From Ancylobacter lacus (GTDB taxonomy: Bacteria; Pseudomonadota; Alphaproteobacteria; Rhizobiales; Xanthobacteraceae), in NCBI RefSeq assembly GCF_018390635.1, contig NZ_JAHBGE010000066.1:1-62255 (forward strand): a DNA stretch of 62,255 nucleotides, read 5' to 3'. The notes below the pieces were generated by a model. That model worked only from the letters and a program-made list of their open reading frames with translations, had not been told where the DNA came from and did not search any database. Shown here piece after piece: positions 37,514-45,599 of the stretch. How positions within the stretch are numbered: the first letter of the stretch is position 1; the number at the start of each line of letters is the position of its first letter. The translations under genes and the position numbers were made by a program.

Positions 37514-38233
37514 TCAGGAGCGCGGCGCCAGCGCAAGGGCCGCCGGGGCGTCGGCGATTGCCGTAGCGTCTGCCGCAGCGGCAGAGGCCGCCGCCCCGAC
37601 CGAGTCCGACCCGTCCTCGGTCGGCGCAATCTCGACCGCGCCGTCGACGGCGGCCGGCTCGTGGGCAGCAGGTGCCGCCGAGGTCTGAGCAGGGGCCGCA
37701 TTGCCGTCGGAGGCATCGGCGAGCTGGGCCACGATGCCGTCGAGGCCCTTGGCCGCGATCCGGTCGAGTTCGGCCTGGTCGAGCTGGTCCCACACGTCGT
37801 CGCCGCTCCCGACCTGCTCGGTGCCGGCGACCCGCATCACGCGCACCCGGTCGGTATCGTCGAACACGTCCCAGGCCCAGTCCACGGTGCCCTTGCCATC
37901 CTCGACGCTGGCGGCAAGGTATCCCCGCACGCGGTAGGTGGCCGCGCTCTCGCGCGAGACGACATCGATCTGCCGTCTGGTCGCGCCCGTGCCGAGGCTG
38001 TTAACCAGCTTGGCGAAAACCGGCTGGGGCGGGCCGTCGATCGACTCGAAGGCGACGGTTTTGCCTGTGGAAACCGGCGCCATCGCCGTCACCGGGGCAC
38101 CGGAGGTGGCGCTGGCCGAAGGGCCGGTAGCGACGGGTCCGCGGGTCGTCTGGCATCCGGCCATCGCCAGCGCGGCAAGCGCCGCGAGCATGGGAAGGAC
38201 CGGAAAGCCTAGGCCGCGCGACGCGTCGTTCAT
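37514..38233 (-). CDS. Predicted lipoprotein of unknown function
   Basis: This 239-residue protein has a lipoprotein signal with lipobox LAMAGC (Cys near residue 27). The mature part contains a folded region (about 55-160, with RRQIDVVSRESAATYRVRGYLAASVEDGKGTVDWAWDVFD seen as a beta-rich stretch) and an Ala-rich, low-complexity C-terminus. The length and arrangement are common among uncharacterised Hyphomicrobiales lipoproteins. A strong hairpin lies just upstream. Confidence 0.82.
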   Translation of the reverse strand: MNDASRGLGFPVLPMLAALAALAMAGCQTTRGPVATGPSASATSGAPVTAMAPVSTGKTVAFESIDGPPQPVFAKLVNSLGTGATRRQIDVVSRESAATYRVRGYLAASVEDGKGTVDWAWDVFDDTDRVRVMRVAGTEQVGSGDDVWDQLDQAELDRIAAKGLDGIVAQLADASDGNAAPAQTSAAPAAHEPAAVDGAVEIAPTEDGSDSVGAAASAAAADATAIADAPAALALAPRS

Positions 38234-38255
38234 CCACCATTCCCCACTTCCGGCG

Positions 38256-38286
38256 CTGTGGCCGCGCGGATGCCGCGTGGCCACAG
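38256..38286. repeat. Strong 14-bp hairpin upstream of the lipoprotein gene
   Basis: CTGTGGCCGCGCGG and CCGCGTGGCCACAG pair over 14 positions with one G-U and a 3-base loop. It lies 25 bases past the M24 gene stop and 23-53 bp upstream of the lipoprotein start, both on the minus strand. It may end the M24 transcript or structure the lipoprotein leader. No T-tract. Confidence 0.5.
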
Positions 38287-38310
38287 CCCTTGGTTAAGGA
38301 ATGGTTAAGG

Positions 38311-39465
38311 CTATTTAACCAGCAGGTCCAGCGGGGCGGGGGTGAGGCACTCGTTCCCTTCAACCGTTACGAGAAACGTTCGGCCAAGGCACATCGCCGT
38401 GCCCGTGGCGCTGTCCATCAGGATCATATGGGCGAACATCACCATGCCGGGCTCCAACAACCCGTCATTGTCCGCGTAGAACATCGGCGGGTCCATCCAG
38501 GACGGCGTGAACTTGGCGCCAAGCGAGTAGCCGCAGGCGGCGAGCCGATGTTCGGCGAGGCCGTGGCCGTCCATGACATGGGCATGGGCGGCGAACACCT
38601 CCCCCGCCGTGCGTCCGGGCACCAGCGCGGCGGCGCAGGCCTCCATCGCCTGCCGGGCGGCGGCGAACAGTTCCAGATGGCGGTCGCGCGGCGGGCCGAC
38701 GACCACGGTCTCCATCATCGCGGCGTGGTAGCGGCGATAGGCGCCGGCCCATTCCAGCGTGATCTGGTCCTCGCTCTCCAGCCGCCGCCGGCCGGACTTG
38801 TAGCGGCAGAGCAGCGCGTCGCGGCCGGAACCGATGATGAACTCGTTGGCGGGGTAGTCGCCGCCGCCCTTGAACACCGCCCCCTGCATCGCGGCGAGCA
38901 CGTCGCCCTCGTCCATGCCGGGGCCGACCATCTCGACTCCGGCGCGGCGGGCGTCGAGAGCCAGCCGGGCAGCCTGCCGCACATAGATGATCTCGGCGGC
39001 GGACTTCACCGCGCGCAGCCTGTCCACCAGCCCGGAGGCATCCTCCAGCACGGCAAAGCCGTCGAAGGCGGCGTCGAGCCGGCGGCCATTGGCGGCGGTG
39101 AGGCCGTAGCTGTCATATTCGACGCCGATGCGGGCGCCGGAGGTTACCCCGAGATCCGCCAGCATCGCGCGAAGCTGCTGCTGCGGGGTGGAGTCCTTGG
39201 CGTCTCGCCAGACCCGGATGTCCTCGATGATCGAGGTGTGCTGCGCCTGCCGCAGGTCGGCCGAGCGGGTCAGCAGCGCCAGCCGGCCGTCGGCCCCGCA
39301 CCACAGGGCCTGGAAGAAGCAGAAGCCGAACGTGTCGTAGCCGGTGAGCCAGTACATCGATTCCTGCTGGAACATCAGCAGGCCGTCGAGGCGGCGTCCG
39401 GCGATCTCGGCGAGCAGGCGCTGGCGGCGGCGTTCGAATTCGGCTTCGGTGAAATGCAGGGTCAT
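38311..39465 (-). CDS. M24-fold protein (creatinase/aminopeptidase P-like) with altered metal sites
   Basis: This 384-residue protein has the creatinase N-terminal domain (residues about 1-150) and a C-terminal pita-bread domain. The five metal ligands of M24 peptidases appear replaced: the first pair lies in LEWAGAYRRYHAAMMET (Glu and Ala where Asp and Asp are expected), and later positions read GYSLGAKF and FAHMILM. Creatinase-like hydrolases keep this fold without metal, so a non-peptidase hydrolase is more likely than an Xaa-Pro peptidase. The substrate is unknown. Confidence 0.82.
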   Translation of the reverse strand: MTLHFTEAEFERRRQRLLAEIAGRRLDGLLMFQQESMYWLTGYDTFGFCFFQALWCGADGRLALLTRSADLRQAQHTSIIEDIRVWRDAKDSTPQQQLRAMLADLGVTSGARIGVEYDSYGLTAANGRRLDAAFDGFAVLEDASGLVDRLRAVKSAAEIIYVRQAARLALDARRAGVEMVGPGMDEGDVLAAMQGAVFKGGGDYPANEFIIGSGRDALLCRYKSGRRRLESEDQITLEWAGAYRRYHAAMMETVVVGPPRDRHLELFAAARQAMEACAAALVPGRTAGEVFAAHAHVMDGHGLAEHRLAACGYSLGAKFTPSWMDPPMFYADNDGLLEPGMVMFAHMILMDSATGTAMCLGRTFLVTVEGNECLTPAPLDLLVK

Positions 39466-39491
39466 GGGCCAGCGCTCTGTGGTGGCGGGGG

Positions 39492-40271
39492 TCAGTCGAG
39501 CACGATCGCGGCGATCAGCCGGCCATAGTCCGGCTCACCCTGATGCGTGGCACGACGGTAGCTGAAGAATCGTCCGGCATCGGCATAGGTGTCGAGGCCC
39601 AGATCGTCGATGGTGCCGACGCCGGCCCGCTCCAGCCGCGCCGCGATGTAGCCGGGCAGATCGAACAGGGCGTGCCCGGCCGTGGTGGAGGGTATGAAGA
39701 AACGGGCGTTGCCGACGTCCAGCGCCGTGAGCCTGTCGACGAATTCCGGCCCGACCTCGTAGCTGGGCTGGCGGATCAGCGGGCCGATGGCGGCGACGAT
39801 GCGGGTGCGGCGGGCGCCGAGCTCCTCCATGCGGGCCAGCGTGCTCTCCAGCACGCCGCCGACGGCACCTTTCCAGCCGGCGTGGGCAGCACCGACCACC
39901 CCCGCCTCGGAATCGGCGAACAGCACCGGCCCGCAATCGGCGATCGACACGCTCACCGCGATGCCAGGCGTCGCGGTCGCCACCGCATCGGCATGGGGGC
40001 GGGCCTCCCACGGCGCGTCGACGGCGACGCAGTCCGGCGAATGAACCTGGTAGCAGGTGAGGAAGCGGGCCGGCTCCACCCCAAGCGCTGCCGCCATGCG
40101 GGCGCGGTTCTCGGCGACATGGGCGGGGTCGTCGCGCGATCCGGTGCCGCCGTTCAGGGCGCCGTAGATGCCGCCGGAGACGCCGCCCTGTCGGGTGAAG
40201 AAGCCGTGGCGGATGCCCGGCAGCTTCGCCAGCGCGGGCGACTCGATTCGTGCAGGTGACTCGCTCTTCAT
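39492..40271 (-). CDS. pgeF: YfiH/LACC1-family purine nucleoside phosphorylase (PgeF)
   Basis: This 259-residue protein has the signature CYQVHSPDCV, SIADCGPVLFAD and VGAAHAGWKGAVGGVLE, the Cys/His zinc-site set of the family formerly called polyphenol oxidase. Members are linked to purine salvage and peptidoglycan quality control. It overlaps the midA-like gene by 4 bases, and lgt lies just beyond, a frequent alphaproteobacterial order. Confidence 0.93.
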   Translation of the reverse strand: MKSESPARIESPALAKLPGIRHGFFTRQGGVSGGIYGALNGGTGSRDDPAHVAENRARMAAALGVEPARFLTCYQVHSPDCVAVDAPWEARPHADAVATATPGIAVSVSIADCGPVLFADSEAGVVGAAHAGWKGAVGGVLESTLARMEELGARRTRIVAAIGPLIRQPSYEVGPEFVDRLTALDVGNARFFIPSTTAGHALFDLPGYIAARLERAGVGTIDDLGLDTYADAGRFFSYRRATHQGEPDYGRLIAAIVLD

Positions 40272-41392
40272 CCGGCCTCTCCCTCGGTCGTGTCGTCGGC
40301 GGAAAAGCCCGCCACCTCGCCGAGCGCAGGGTGCGCCAGGGCGAGGGCCTTGAAGAGCGCGCCCATGCCCTCCGGCCCGGGGCCGGCCAGCCGGGCCACG
40401 GCGGCGTCGATCCCCGCGGCGGCGGCGGGCTCGGCGCCGCGCTTCAACCGTTCGGCGCGCGCCTCCAGCCCGAGCCGGCGCAGCAGCTCGCCCTGGCCGA
40501 TCGGGCCGAAGCTGGAGGCGCCGGCCAAGCGGGCGCTACGGGCGAGGGCGGCGAAATCCACATGGGCGGTGAGGTCCGCCTCGCCGGGATGGGCGAGGGG
40601 GTCGTCGAAGCCCTGCCGCCAGATCGCCTGCAGCGTGTCGCCGAAACCGCCGGCATGGCCATAGTCAACCAGCAGCGCGGCCCCGCCGCTTGCGGCCAGC
40701 CGCGCACCGAGAGCCGCGGCGATGGCCTCGCCGGGCGGGCAGGTCTCCAGCAGGGTGCCCGGTCCGGCCGGGCCGAGCCGACGGGCAACCGCCGGCGGCG
40801 GCACGACCGGCGACAATCCCCAGCGCAGGTTGCCCGCCCCATCCGTGCCGACACGGCGTTCGGCGAAACCCGTCGCGGTGCGCTGGTACTGCCGGATCGG
40901 CAGGGCGTCGAAGAACTCGTTGGCCAGCAGCAAGAGCGGCCCGGGCGGCAGGTCTTCCAGCCGGTCGGCCCAGGAGATGCCGCCGCGCGCGATCTCCTCG
41001 GCCAGCGTGGCCGCCTGCCGCGCGCGCAGCCGCGGCGAGGCCTCCACCAGCACGATGCGCGCCGCTTCCCGCAAGCCGGGGACCCGACGCGTGGCCCGCA
41101 GCATGTCGCTCATCATGGTGCCGCGGCCGGGGCCGAGCTCGGCCAGCACGAAGGCCGTGGGCTGCCCGAGCCGCAGCCAGCCATCCGCCGCCCACAGCCC
41201 GAGCAGTTCGCCGAACATCTGGCTGATCTCCGGTGCGGTGACGAAGTCGCCCGCGCGGCCGAAGGGCTCGGCATTGGTATAGTAGCCATGCTCGGGGTCG
41301 AGCAGGCAGGTCCGCATGTAGTCCTCGACGCTGAGCGGGGCGCCGCCGGCCTCAATGAGCGTGGCGATGCGGCGGGCGAGCGGGGTCGGCAT
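40268..41392 (-). CDS. SAM-dependent methyltransferase, MidA/NDUFAF7 type
   Basis: This 374-residue protein has the family pattern FVTAPEISQMFGELLGLW, the SAM site LAELGPGRGTMMSDMLRA, and ANEFFDALPIRQ. The mitochondrial relative methylates an arginine of complex I subunit NDUFS2. Whether this bacterial member acts on NuoD is inference. Its start overlaps the lgt stop (TGATG). Confidence 0.9.
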   Translation of the reverse strand: MPTPLARRIATLIEAGGAPLSVEDYMRTCLLDPEHGYYTNAEPFGRAGDFVTAPEISQMFGELLGLWAADGWLRLGQPTAFVLAELGPGRGTMMSDMLRATRRVPGLREAARIVLVEASPRLRARQAATLAEEIARGGISWADRLEDLPPGPLLLLANEFFDALPIRQYQRTATGFAERRVGTDGAGNLRWGLSPVVPPPAVARRLGPAGPGTLLETCPPGEAIAAALGARLAASGGAALLVDYGHAGGFGDTLQAIWRQGFDDPLAHPGEADLTAHVDFAALARSARLAGASSFGPIGQGELLRRLGLEARAERLKRGAEPAAAAGIDAAVARLAGPGPEGMGALFKALALAHPALGEVAGFSADDTTEGEAG

Positions 41393-42228
41393 CAGGGCGT
41401 CGGCCGGGCGTCGGGCACAGGCCGGCGCCGTGCCCTCAGGATGAGCGTCGCCCCGACCGCCAGCATGGGCAGGGACAGCAGCATGCCCATGGTGAGCCAG
41501 CCGCCATAGAGATAGCCGAGCTGCGGATCGGGCTCGCGCACGAATTCCACGGTGATGCGGGCGCAGCCGTAGAGGAACACGAACAGGCCGGCGACCGTGC
41601 CGGGCCGGCCGAGCGCGCCGCGGCGCACCGCCAGCATCAGCATGGTGAAGATCAGCAGCCCCTCCAGCCCGGCTTCATAGAGCTGGCTGGGATGGCGGGG
41701 AAACGGCCCGCCATGGGGAAAGACGAAGGCCCACGGCACGTCGGTTATCCGGCCCCACAGCTCGCCATTGATGAAATTGGCGAGGCGGCCGAGGAACAGG
41801 CCGATCGGCACCACCGCTGCGGCGATGTCCAGCATGGAGAGCAGCGGCAGTCCGCGCCGCCGGCAGAACAGCGCCATGGCGAGAATGGAGCCGAGGAACC
41901 CGCCATGGAACGACATGCCGCCATGCCAGACCGTGAGCGCGTCGAGGGGATGGGCGGCGTAATAGCTGAAGTTGTAGAACAGTACGTAGCCGATGCGCCC
42001 GCCCAGGATGACGCCGAACGCCACCCACACCACCGCATCGTCGAACGCTTCCGGCGGGATGGCGGGGCGTCCCCCCCACAGCGCCTCGCGCTCGCACAGC
42101 CGCTTCGCCAGCCACCAGCCCAGCATGAGGCCGGCGACATAGGCGAGCGCATACCAGCGGATGGCGAAAGGCCCCAGCTCGATCAGCACCGGATCGATGT
42201 TCGGGAAGGGGAGCGCGAGCAGCGGCAT
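41392..42228 (-). CDS. lgt: Prolipoprotein diacylglyceryl transferase
   Basis: This 278-residue, seven-helix membrane enzyme transfers diacylglycerol to the lipobox cysteine of prolipoproteins. The signature GRLANFINGELWGR is present, and HGGMSFHGGF and RHPSQLYEAGLEG contain the conserved His and Tyr residues. The start at 42228 has GAAGGAT upstream. It heads the lgt-midA-pgeF operon. Confidence 0.97.
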   Translation of the reverse strand: MPLLALPFPNIDPVLIELGPFAIRWYALAYVAGLMLGWWLAKRLCEREALWGGRPAIPPEAFDDAVVWVAFGVILGGRIGYVLFYNFSYYAAHPLDALTVWHGGMSFHGGFLGSILAMALFCRRRGLPLLSMLDIAAAVVPIGLFLGRLANFINGELWGRITDVPWAFVFPHGGPFPRHPSQLYEAGLEGLLIFTMLMLAVRRGALGRPGTVAGLFVFLYGCARITVEFVREPDPQLGYLYGGWLTMGMLLSLPMLAVGATLILRARRRPVPDARPTP

Positions 42229-42444
42229 GGCATCCTTCGTTCTCGATCGCACGGCGCGGGCACGGGCCGCGGGGCACGCGGCATGGCCGTGTGCTCATGC
42301 CTGCGTCGCGTGGCCGGATCAAGACAGATGCGTGCCTGCGCCTCCGTAAATCCGGGGTGGATGGCCTGCTGCCCTTGCGAAGCGCGAGGCGAATGCCCAT
42401 TGTCGCGCCACAGGCGTTGTGCGTTCGGCGCCCCGGAGATGACC
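42229..42444. other. Divergent intergenic region lgt/ubiK
   Basis: No gene is supported. It must hold two divergent promoters. I see no convincing consensus. Confidence 0.4.
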
Positions 42445-42726
42445 ATGACCCAGACCACCGGCCGTATTTTCGACGACTTCGCCCGCTTGATGAATGACGC
42501 GGCAGGCGTTGCGACCGGCGTGCGTCGCGAGGCGGAAAACGTGATGCGCTCTCAGGCCGAGCGCGTGCTGCGCGAGCTGGACGTGGTGACCCGCGAGGAG
42601 TTCGACACGGTGCGCGACGTTGCCGTCGCCGCCCGCGAGGAGAGCGAGCGTCTGGCCGCGCGCGTGGCCGAGCTGGAGGCCCGGCTGGCCCGGCTCGAGG
42701 CCGCGGCCGCGGGCACGACTGTTTGA
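42445..42726 (+). CDS. UbiK-family accessory factor (BMFP domain)
   Basis: This 93-residue protein has a C-terminal coiled coil (ARVAELEARLARLEAAAA) and the family pattern FDDFARLMNDAAGVATGVRREAENV. E. coli UbiK assists ubiquinone synthesis and binds membranes. Two ATGs are possible; the second (42445) fits the GGAG site better. Confidence 0.88.
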   Translation: MTQTTGRIFDDFARLMNDAAGVATGVRREAENVMRSQAERVLRELDVVTREEFDTVRDVAVAAREESERLAARVAELEARLARLEAAAAGTTV

Positions 42727-43020
42727 GAATTCACGGGTCTGCCCTCTTTCTCGGGTGGTTGCCGCCGGGCGGGGGTGGTGCCCTGTGGATGCAGCGGGCT
42801 CCGGCGCTGGTCGTGCTTGCCCGCCGCCGCCGAATCCCGGACCTTTCCATCCGTGGTCGTCCTGCACGGCGGCCACGGCCAACGGTCGTAGCGAGGTAAC
42901 GATCCTGCGCGGTATAGTGGTTGGCGAAGCGATTCGATTGCCGATTCAGGCGGTTCGCTGGACTGATCGTCGCGTTGCGTGCGTTCGACCCTCCCCGCGC
43001 CAAACCTCGCGAGGTCGAGC
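42727..43020. other. Intergenic region before the YbjN gene
   Basis: 294 bases without a supported gene. Near the right end the composition is less GC-rich (42,895-42,960), a likely promoter area. A near-repeat CGATTCGATTGCCGATTC lies at about 42,930. Confidence 0.4.
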
Positions 43021-43518
43021 ATGACCTATACTGACTTCGAGACTGAGACCCGCCTCAATCCGCTGGATCTGGTCGAGCGCATGGCCGCGCTCAACGAGTG
43101 GTCGTTCGAGCGTTCCACCGAGGACGAGATCACCATCTCGCTCGAAGGCCGCTGGACCGACTGCCACGTCTCCTTCCAGTGGATGGACGAGATCGAGGCG
43201 CTCCATGTCGCCTGCGCCTTCGACCTGAAGGTGCCGGAGAAGCGCCGGACCGAGGTGCTCCGCCTGCTCTCGCTCATAAACGAGCAGATGTGGATCGGCC
43301 ATTTCGACCTCTGGTCGAAAGAGGGGGTGATCATGTTCCGGCACGCCCTGCTGCTGGCCGGGGCGGAGGCGACCGACCGGCAGTGCGAGGCGCTGATGGA
43401 ATGTGCGGTCACCGCGGTGGAGCGCTATTTCCCCGCCTTCCAATTCGTCGTATGGGCGGGCAAGACCGCCCGCGAAGCGATGGACGCGGTGCTGTTCGAG
43501 ACCGTCGGCGAGGCGTGA
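43021..43518 (+). CDS. YbjN domain-containing protein
   Basis: This 165-residue soluble protein has the YbjN/DUF1790 pattern: LDLVERMAALNEWSFERSTEDEI, FQWMDEIEALHVACAFDLKVP and LLSLINEQMWIGHFDLW. The start MTYTDFETET has GAGG at 6 bases. Relatives are linked to stress and motility in enterobacteria; in alphaproteobacteria the family lies next to proC, as here (44 bases). Confidence 0.92.
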   Translation: MTYTDFETETRLNPLDLVERMAALNEWSFERSTEDEITISLEGRWTDCHVSFQWMDEIEALHVACAFDLKVPEKRRTEVLRLLSLINEQMWIGHFDLWSKEGVIMFRHALLLAGAEATDRQCEALMECAVTAVERYFPAFQFVVWAGKTAREAMDAVLFETVGEA

Positions 43519-43562
43519 GGCCGGTGGCTCCGCCCGCGTCTCGCGCTTTCGGAGATTTGGAC

Positions 43563-44387
43563 ATGGCCGTTCTTTCCGACATTCCCGGCCGGGTGCTGCT
43601 CGTGGGCGCCGGCAAGATGGGCGGTGCGATGCTGGAAGGCTGGCTCGGCCTCGGTCTGGAGCCAGCCAAGGCGGCGGTCATCGATCCCGCTCCGCCGCCG
43701 GAAGTGGCAGCGCTGCTGGAGAGCCGGAACGTCGCGTTCAACCCGCTGAACGGCGGCGTGCCCGCCGTCATGGTGCTGGCGGTGAAGCCGCAGGTCGCTC
43801 CCGAGGTCCTGCCCCGCGTCGCCGCTCTGGCGGGGCCTGAGACGCTGGTCGTCTCGGTGATGGCCGGGCGGACGCTGGCCTTCATGGAGTCCTTTTTCGC
43901 CCCCGGAACGGCCGTGGTGCGCTCGATCCCCAACACGCCGGCCGCGATCGGGCGTGGCGTGAGCGTGGCGGTGGCCAATGGCGCGGTGACACCGGCCCAG
44001 CTCGACACGGCCGACGCTCTGCTGCGGGCGACCGGCGGGGTGGAATGGGTGGCGGACGAGGCGTTGATCGACCTCGCCACCGCTGTCTCCGGCTCGGGCC
44101 CCGCCTATGTGTTCCTGCTCGCCGAGGCGCTGGCGCAGGCGGGAGCGGCTGTCGGCCTGCCGCCCGACCTCGCTGATCGGCTGGCGCGCCAGACCGTGGC
44201 GGGCGCCGGCGAGCTCATCGCCCGCTCCGGCATCGATCCCGCCACGCTGCGCCGCAACGTCACCTCACCCAACGGCACCACCGCGGCGGCGCTGGCGGTG
44301 CTGATGGACGAGGTCAGCGGGTTCGGTCCGCTGCTGACCGGGGCGGTCGCCGCCGCCGCGCGCCGCTCGCGCGAACTCGCCGGCTGA
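43563..44387 (+). CDS. proC: Pyrroline-5-carboxylate reductase
   Basis: This 274-residue enzyme carries out the last step of proline synthesis with NAD(P)H. The Rossmann motif is VGAGKMGGAMLEGWL, followed by VLAVKPQ, RSIPNTPAAIGRG, and the C-terminal signature region SGSGPAYVFLLAEALAQAG and TSPNGTTAAAL. It follows the YbjN gene on the same strand. Confidence 0.97.
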   Translation: MAVLSDIPGRVLLVGAGKMGGAMLEGWLGLGLEPAKAAVIDPAPPPEVAALLESRNVAFNPLNGGVPAVMVLAVKPQVAPEVLPRVAALAGPETLVVSVMAGRTLAFMESFFAPGTAVVRSIPNTPAAIGRGVSVAVANGAVTPAQLDTADALLRATGGVEWVADEALIDLATAVSGSGPAYVFLLAEALAQAGAAVGLPPDLADRLARQTVAGAGELIARSGIDPATLRRNVTSPNGTTAAALAVLMDEVSGFGPLLTGAVAAAARRSRELAG

Positions 44388-44468
44388 CGTGGAAAATGTC
44401 GGGCGTGCCTTCACCTTCCGATCCGCATCCCCACGTGTAGCGTAGAGATCGCAGCCACTCGGGAGGTT

Positions 44469-45167
44469 ATGATGACTGACGCCAGTGCCGCCTCGTCTGC
44501 CCCAGCCGGGCGTTCCGCCATTCTCGACGCGTTCCTTGCCCTGCTTGCGGAGCGTCCGTTCGAGGCTATCGGCCTTTCGGACGTGGCCGGGCGCGCCGGC
44601 GTCTCGCTGGCCGAACTGCGCGCCTCGTTCGGTTCGACCTTCGACATGCTGTCCGGCTTCGTGAAGGATGTCGATCGGCGGGTGCTGGACGCGACCGCCG
44701 CCGACGCGGCGGAGGAGGGCGAACTCTCCCTCGCTGCCACCCACCGCGACCGGCTGTTCGAGGTGCTGATGCGCCGGCTCGATGTGCTGGCGCCGCACCG
44801 CGAGGCGATCCGCTCGCTGGCCCGCTCGGCCGCGCGGAACCCGATGTTCGCGCTGGCGCTCAACCGGCTGTCGGTACGCTCGCAGCAATGGATGCTGGCC
44901 GCCGCCGGCATCGGCACCTCCGGCCTCAAGGGCGGGGTACGGGCGCAGGGGCTTGCGGTGGCCTTCGCCCGGGTCCTGCGTACCTTCCTGGATGACACCG
45001 ATCCGAGCCTCGCCCGCACTATGGCCGCGCTGGACCGCGAACTCGCCAGCGGCGAACGGATGCTCGGTCTTCTCGACGGGGTGTGCCGCCTCGCCCGCTG
45101 TGGCGGTCGCGGCGCCTCAATGCGCCGGCGCCGCAGCGAGGACGAGGCGCCTGCCGCAGCCATCTGA
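44469..45167 (+). CDS. TetR-family transcriptional regulator
   Basis: This 232-residue protein has an N-terminal helix-turn-helix (about residues 16-62, ILDAFLALLAERPFEAIGLSDVAGRAGVS) and a helical ligand-binding domain. A basic tail (MRRRRSEDE) ends it. Target and ligand are unknown. The adjacent csaA and proC genes are on the same strand. Confidence 0.9.
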   Translation: MMTDASAASSAPAGRSAILDAFLALLAERPFEAIGLSDVAGRAGVSLAELRASFGSTFDMLSGFVKDVDRRVLDATAADAAEEGELSLAATHRDRLFEVLMRRLDVLAPHREAIRSLARSAARNPMFALALNRLSVRSQQWMLAAAGIGTSGLKGGVRAQGLAVAFARVLRTFLDDTDPSLARTMAALDRELASGERMLGLLDGVCRLARCGGRGASMRRRRSEDEAPAAAI

Positions 45168-45233
45168 ACCGCCGCCCGGCGACGGCGGGACGTCGTGCCG
45201 GGGCGCCCTTTCCATAAGTGACGAGGATGCGAC

Positions 45234-45587
45234 GTGAGCCTGGCTCCCCTGGAAACCATTCAGTTCGGCGATTTCCTGAAGGTGGATGTCCGTGTCGGCA
45301 CCATCATCCGGGCTGACCCGTTCCCGGAGGCGCGCAAGCCGGCGATCAAGCTGCTGATCGATTTCGGCAGCAGCGTCGGGGTGAAGAAGTCCTCGGCCCA
45401 GATCACGGCGCATTATGCGCCGGAGGATCTGGTCGGCCGGCAGGTCGCGGCGGTGGTGAATTTCCCGCCGCGCCAGATCGGCAATTTCATGTCCGAAGTG
45501 CTGACGCTCGGTTTCCCCGACGCCGAGGGGGAGGTGGTGCTGGTCGCACCCGAGCGCCCGGTGCCGAACGGCGCCCGGCTGTTCTGA
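45234..45587 (+). CDS. csaA: tRNA-binding/export-related chaperone CsaA
   Basis: This 117-residue protein is a stand-alone tRNA-binding OB fold ([45 protein letters not shown]). The start codon is GTG at 45234. B. subtilis CsaA acts as a chaperone for protein export. It converges on the histidine kinase gene, 12 bases away. Confidence 0.94.
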   Translation: MSLAPLETIQFGDFLKVDVRVGTIIRADPFPEARKPAIKLLIDFGSSVGVKKSSAQITAHYAPEDLVGRQVAAVVNFPPRQIGNFMSEVLTLGFPDAEGEVVLVAPERPVPNGARLF

Positions 45588-45599
45588 GCCGAAGGCCGG

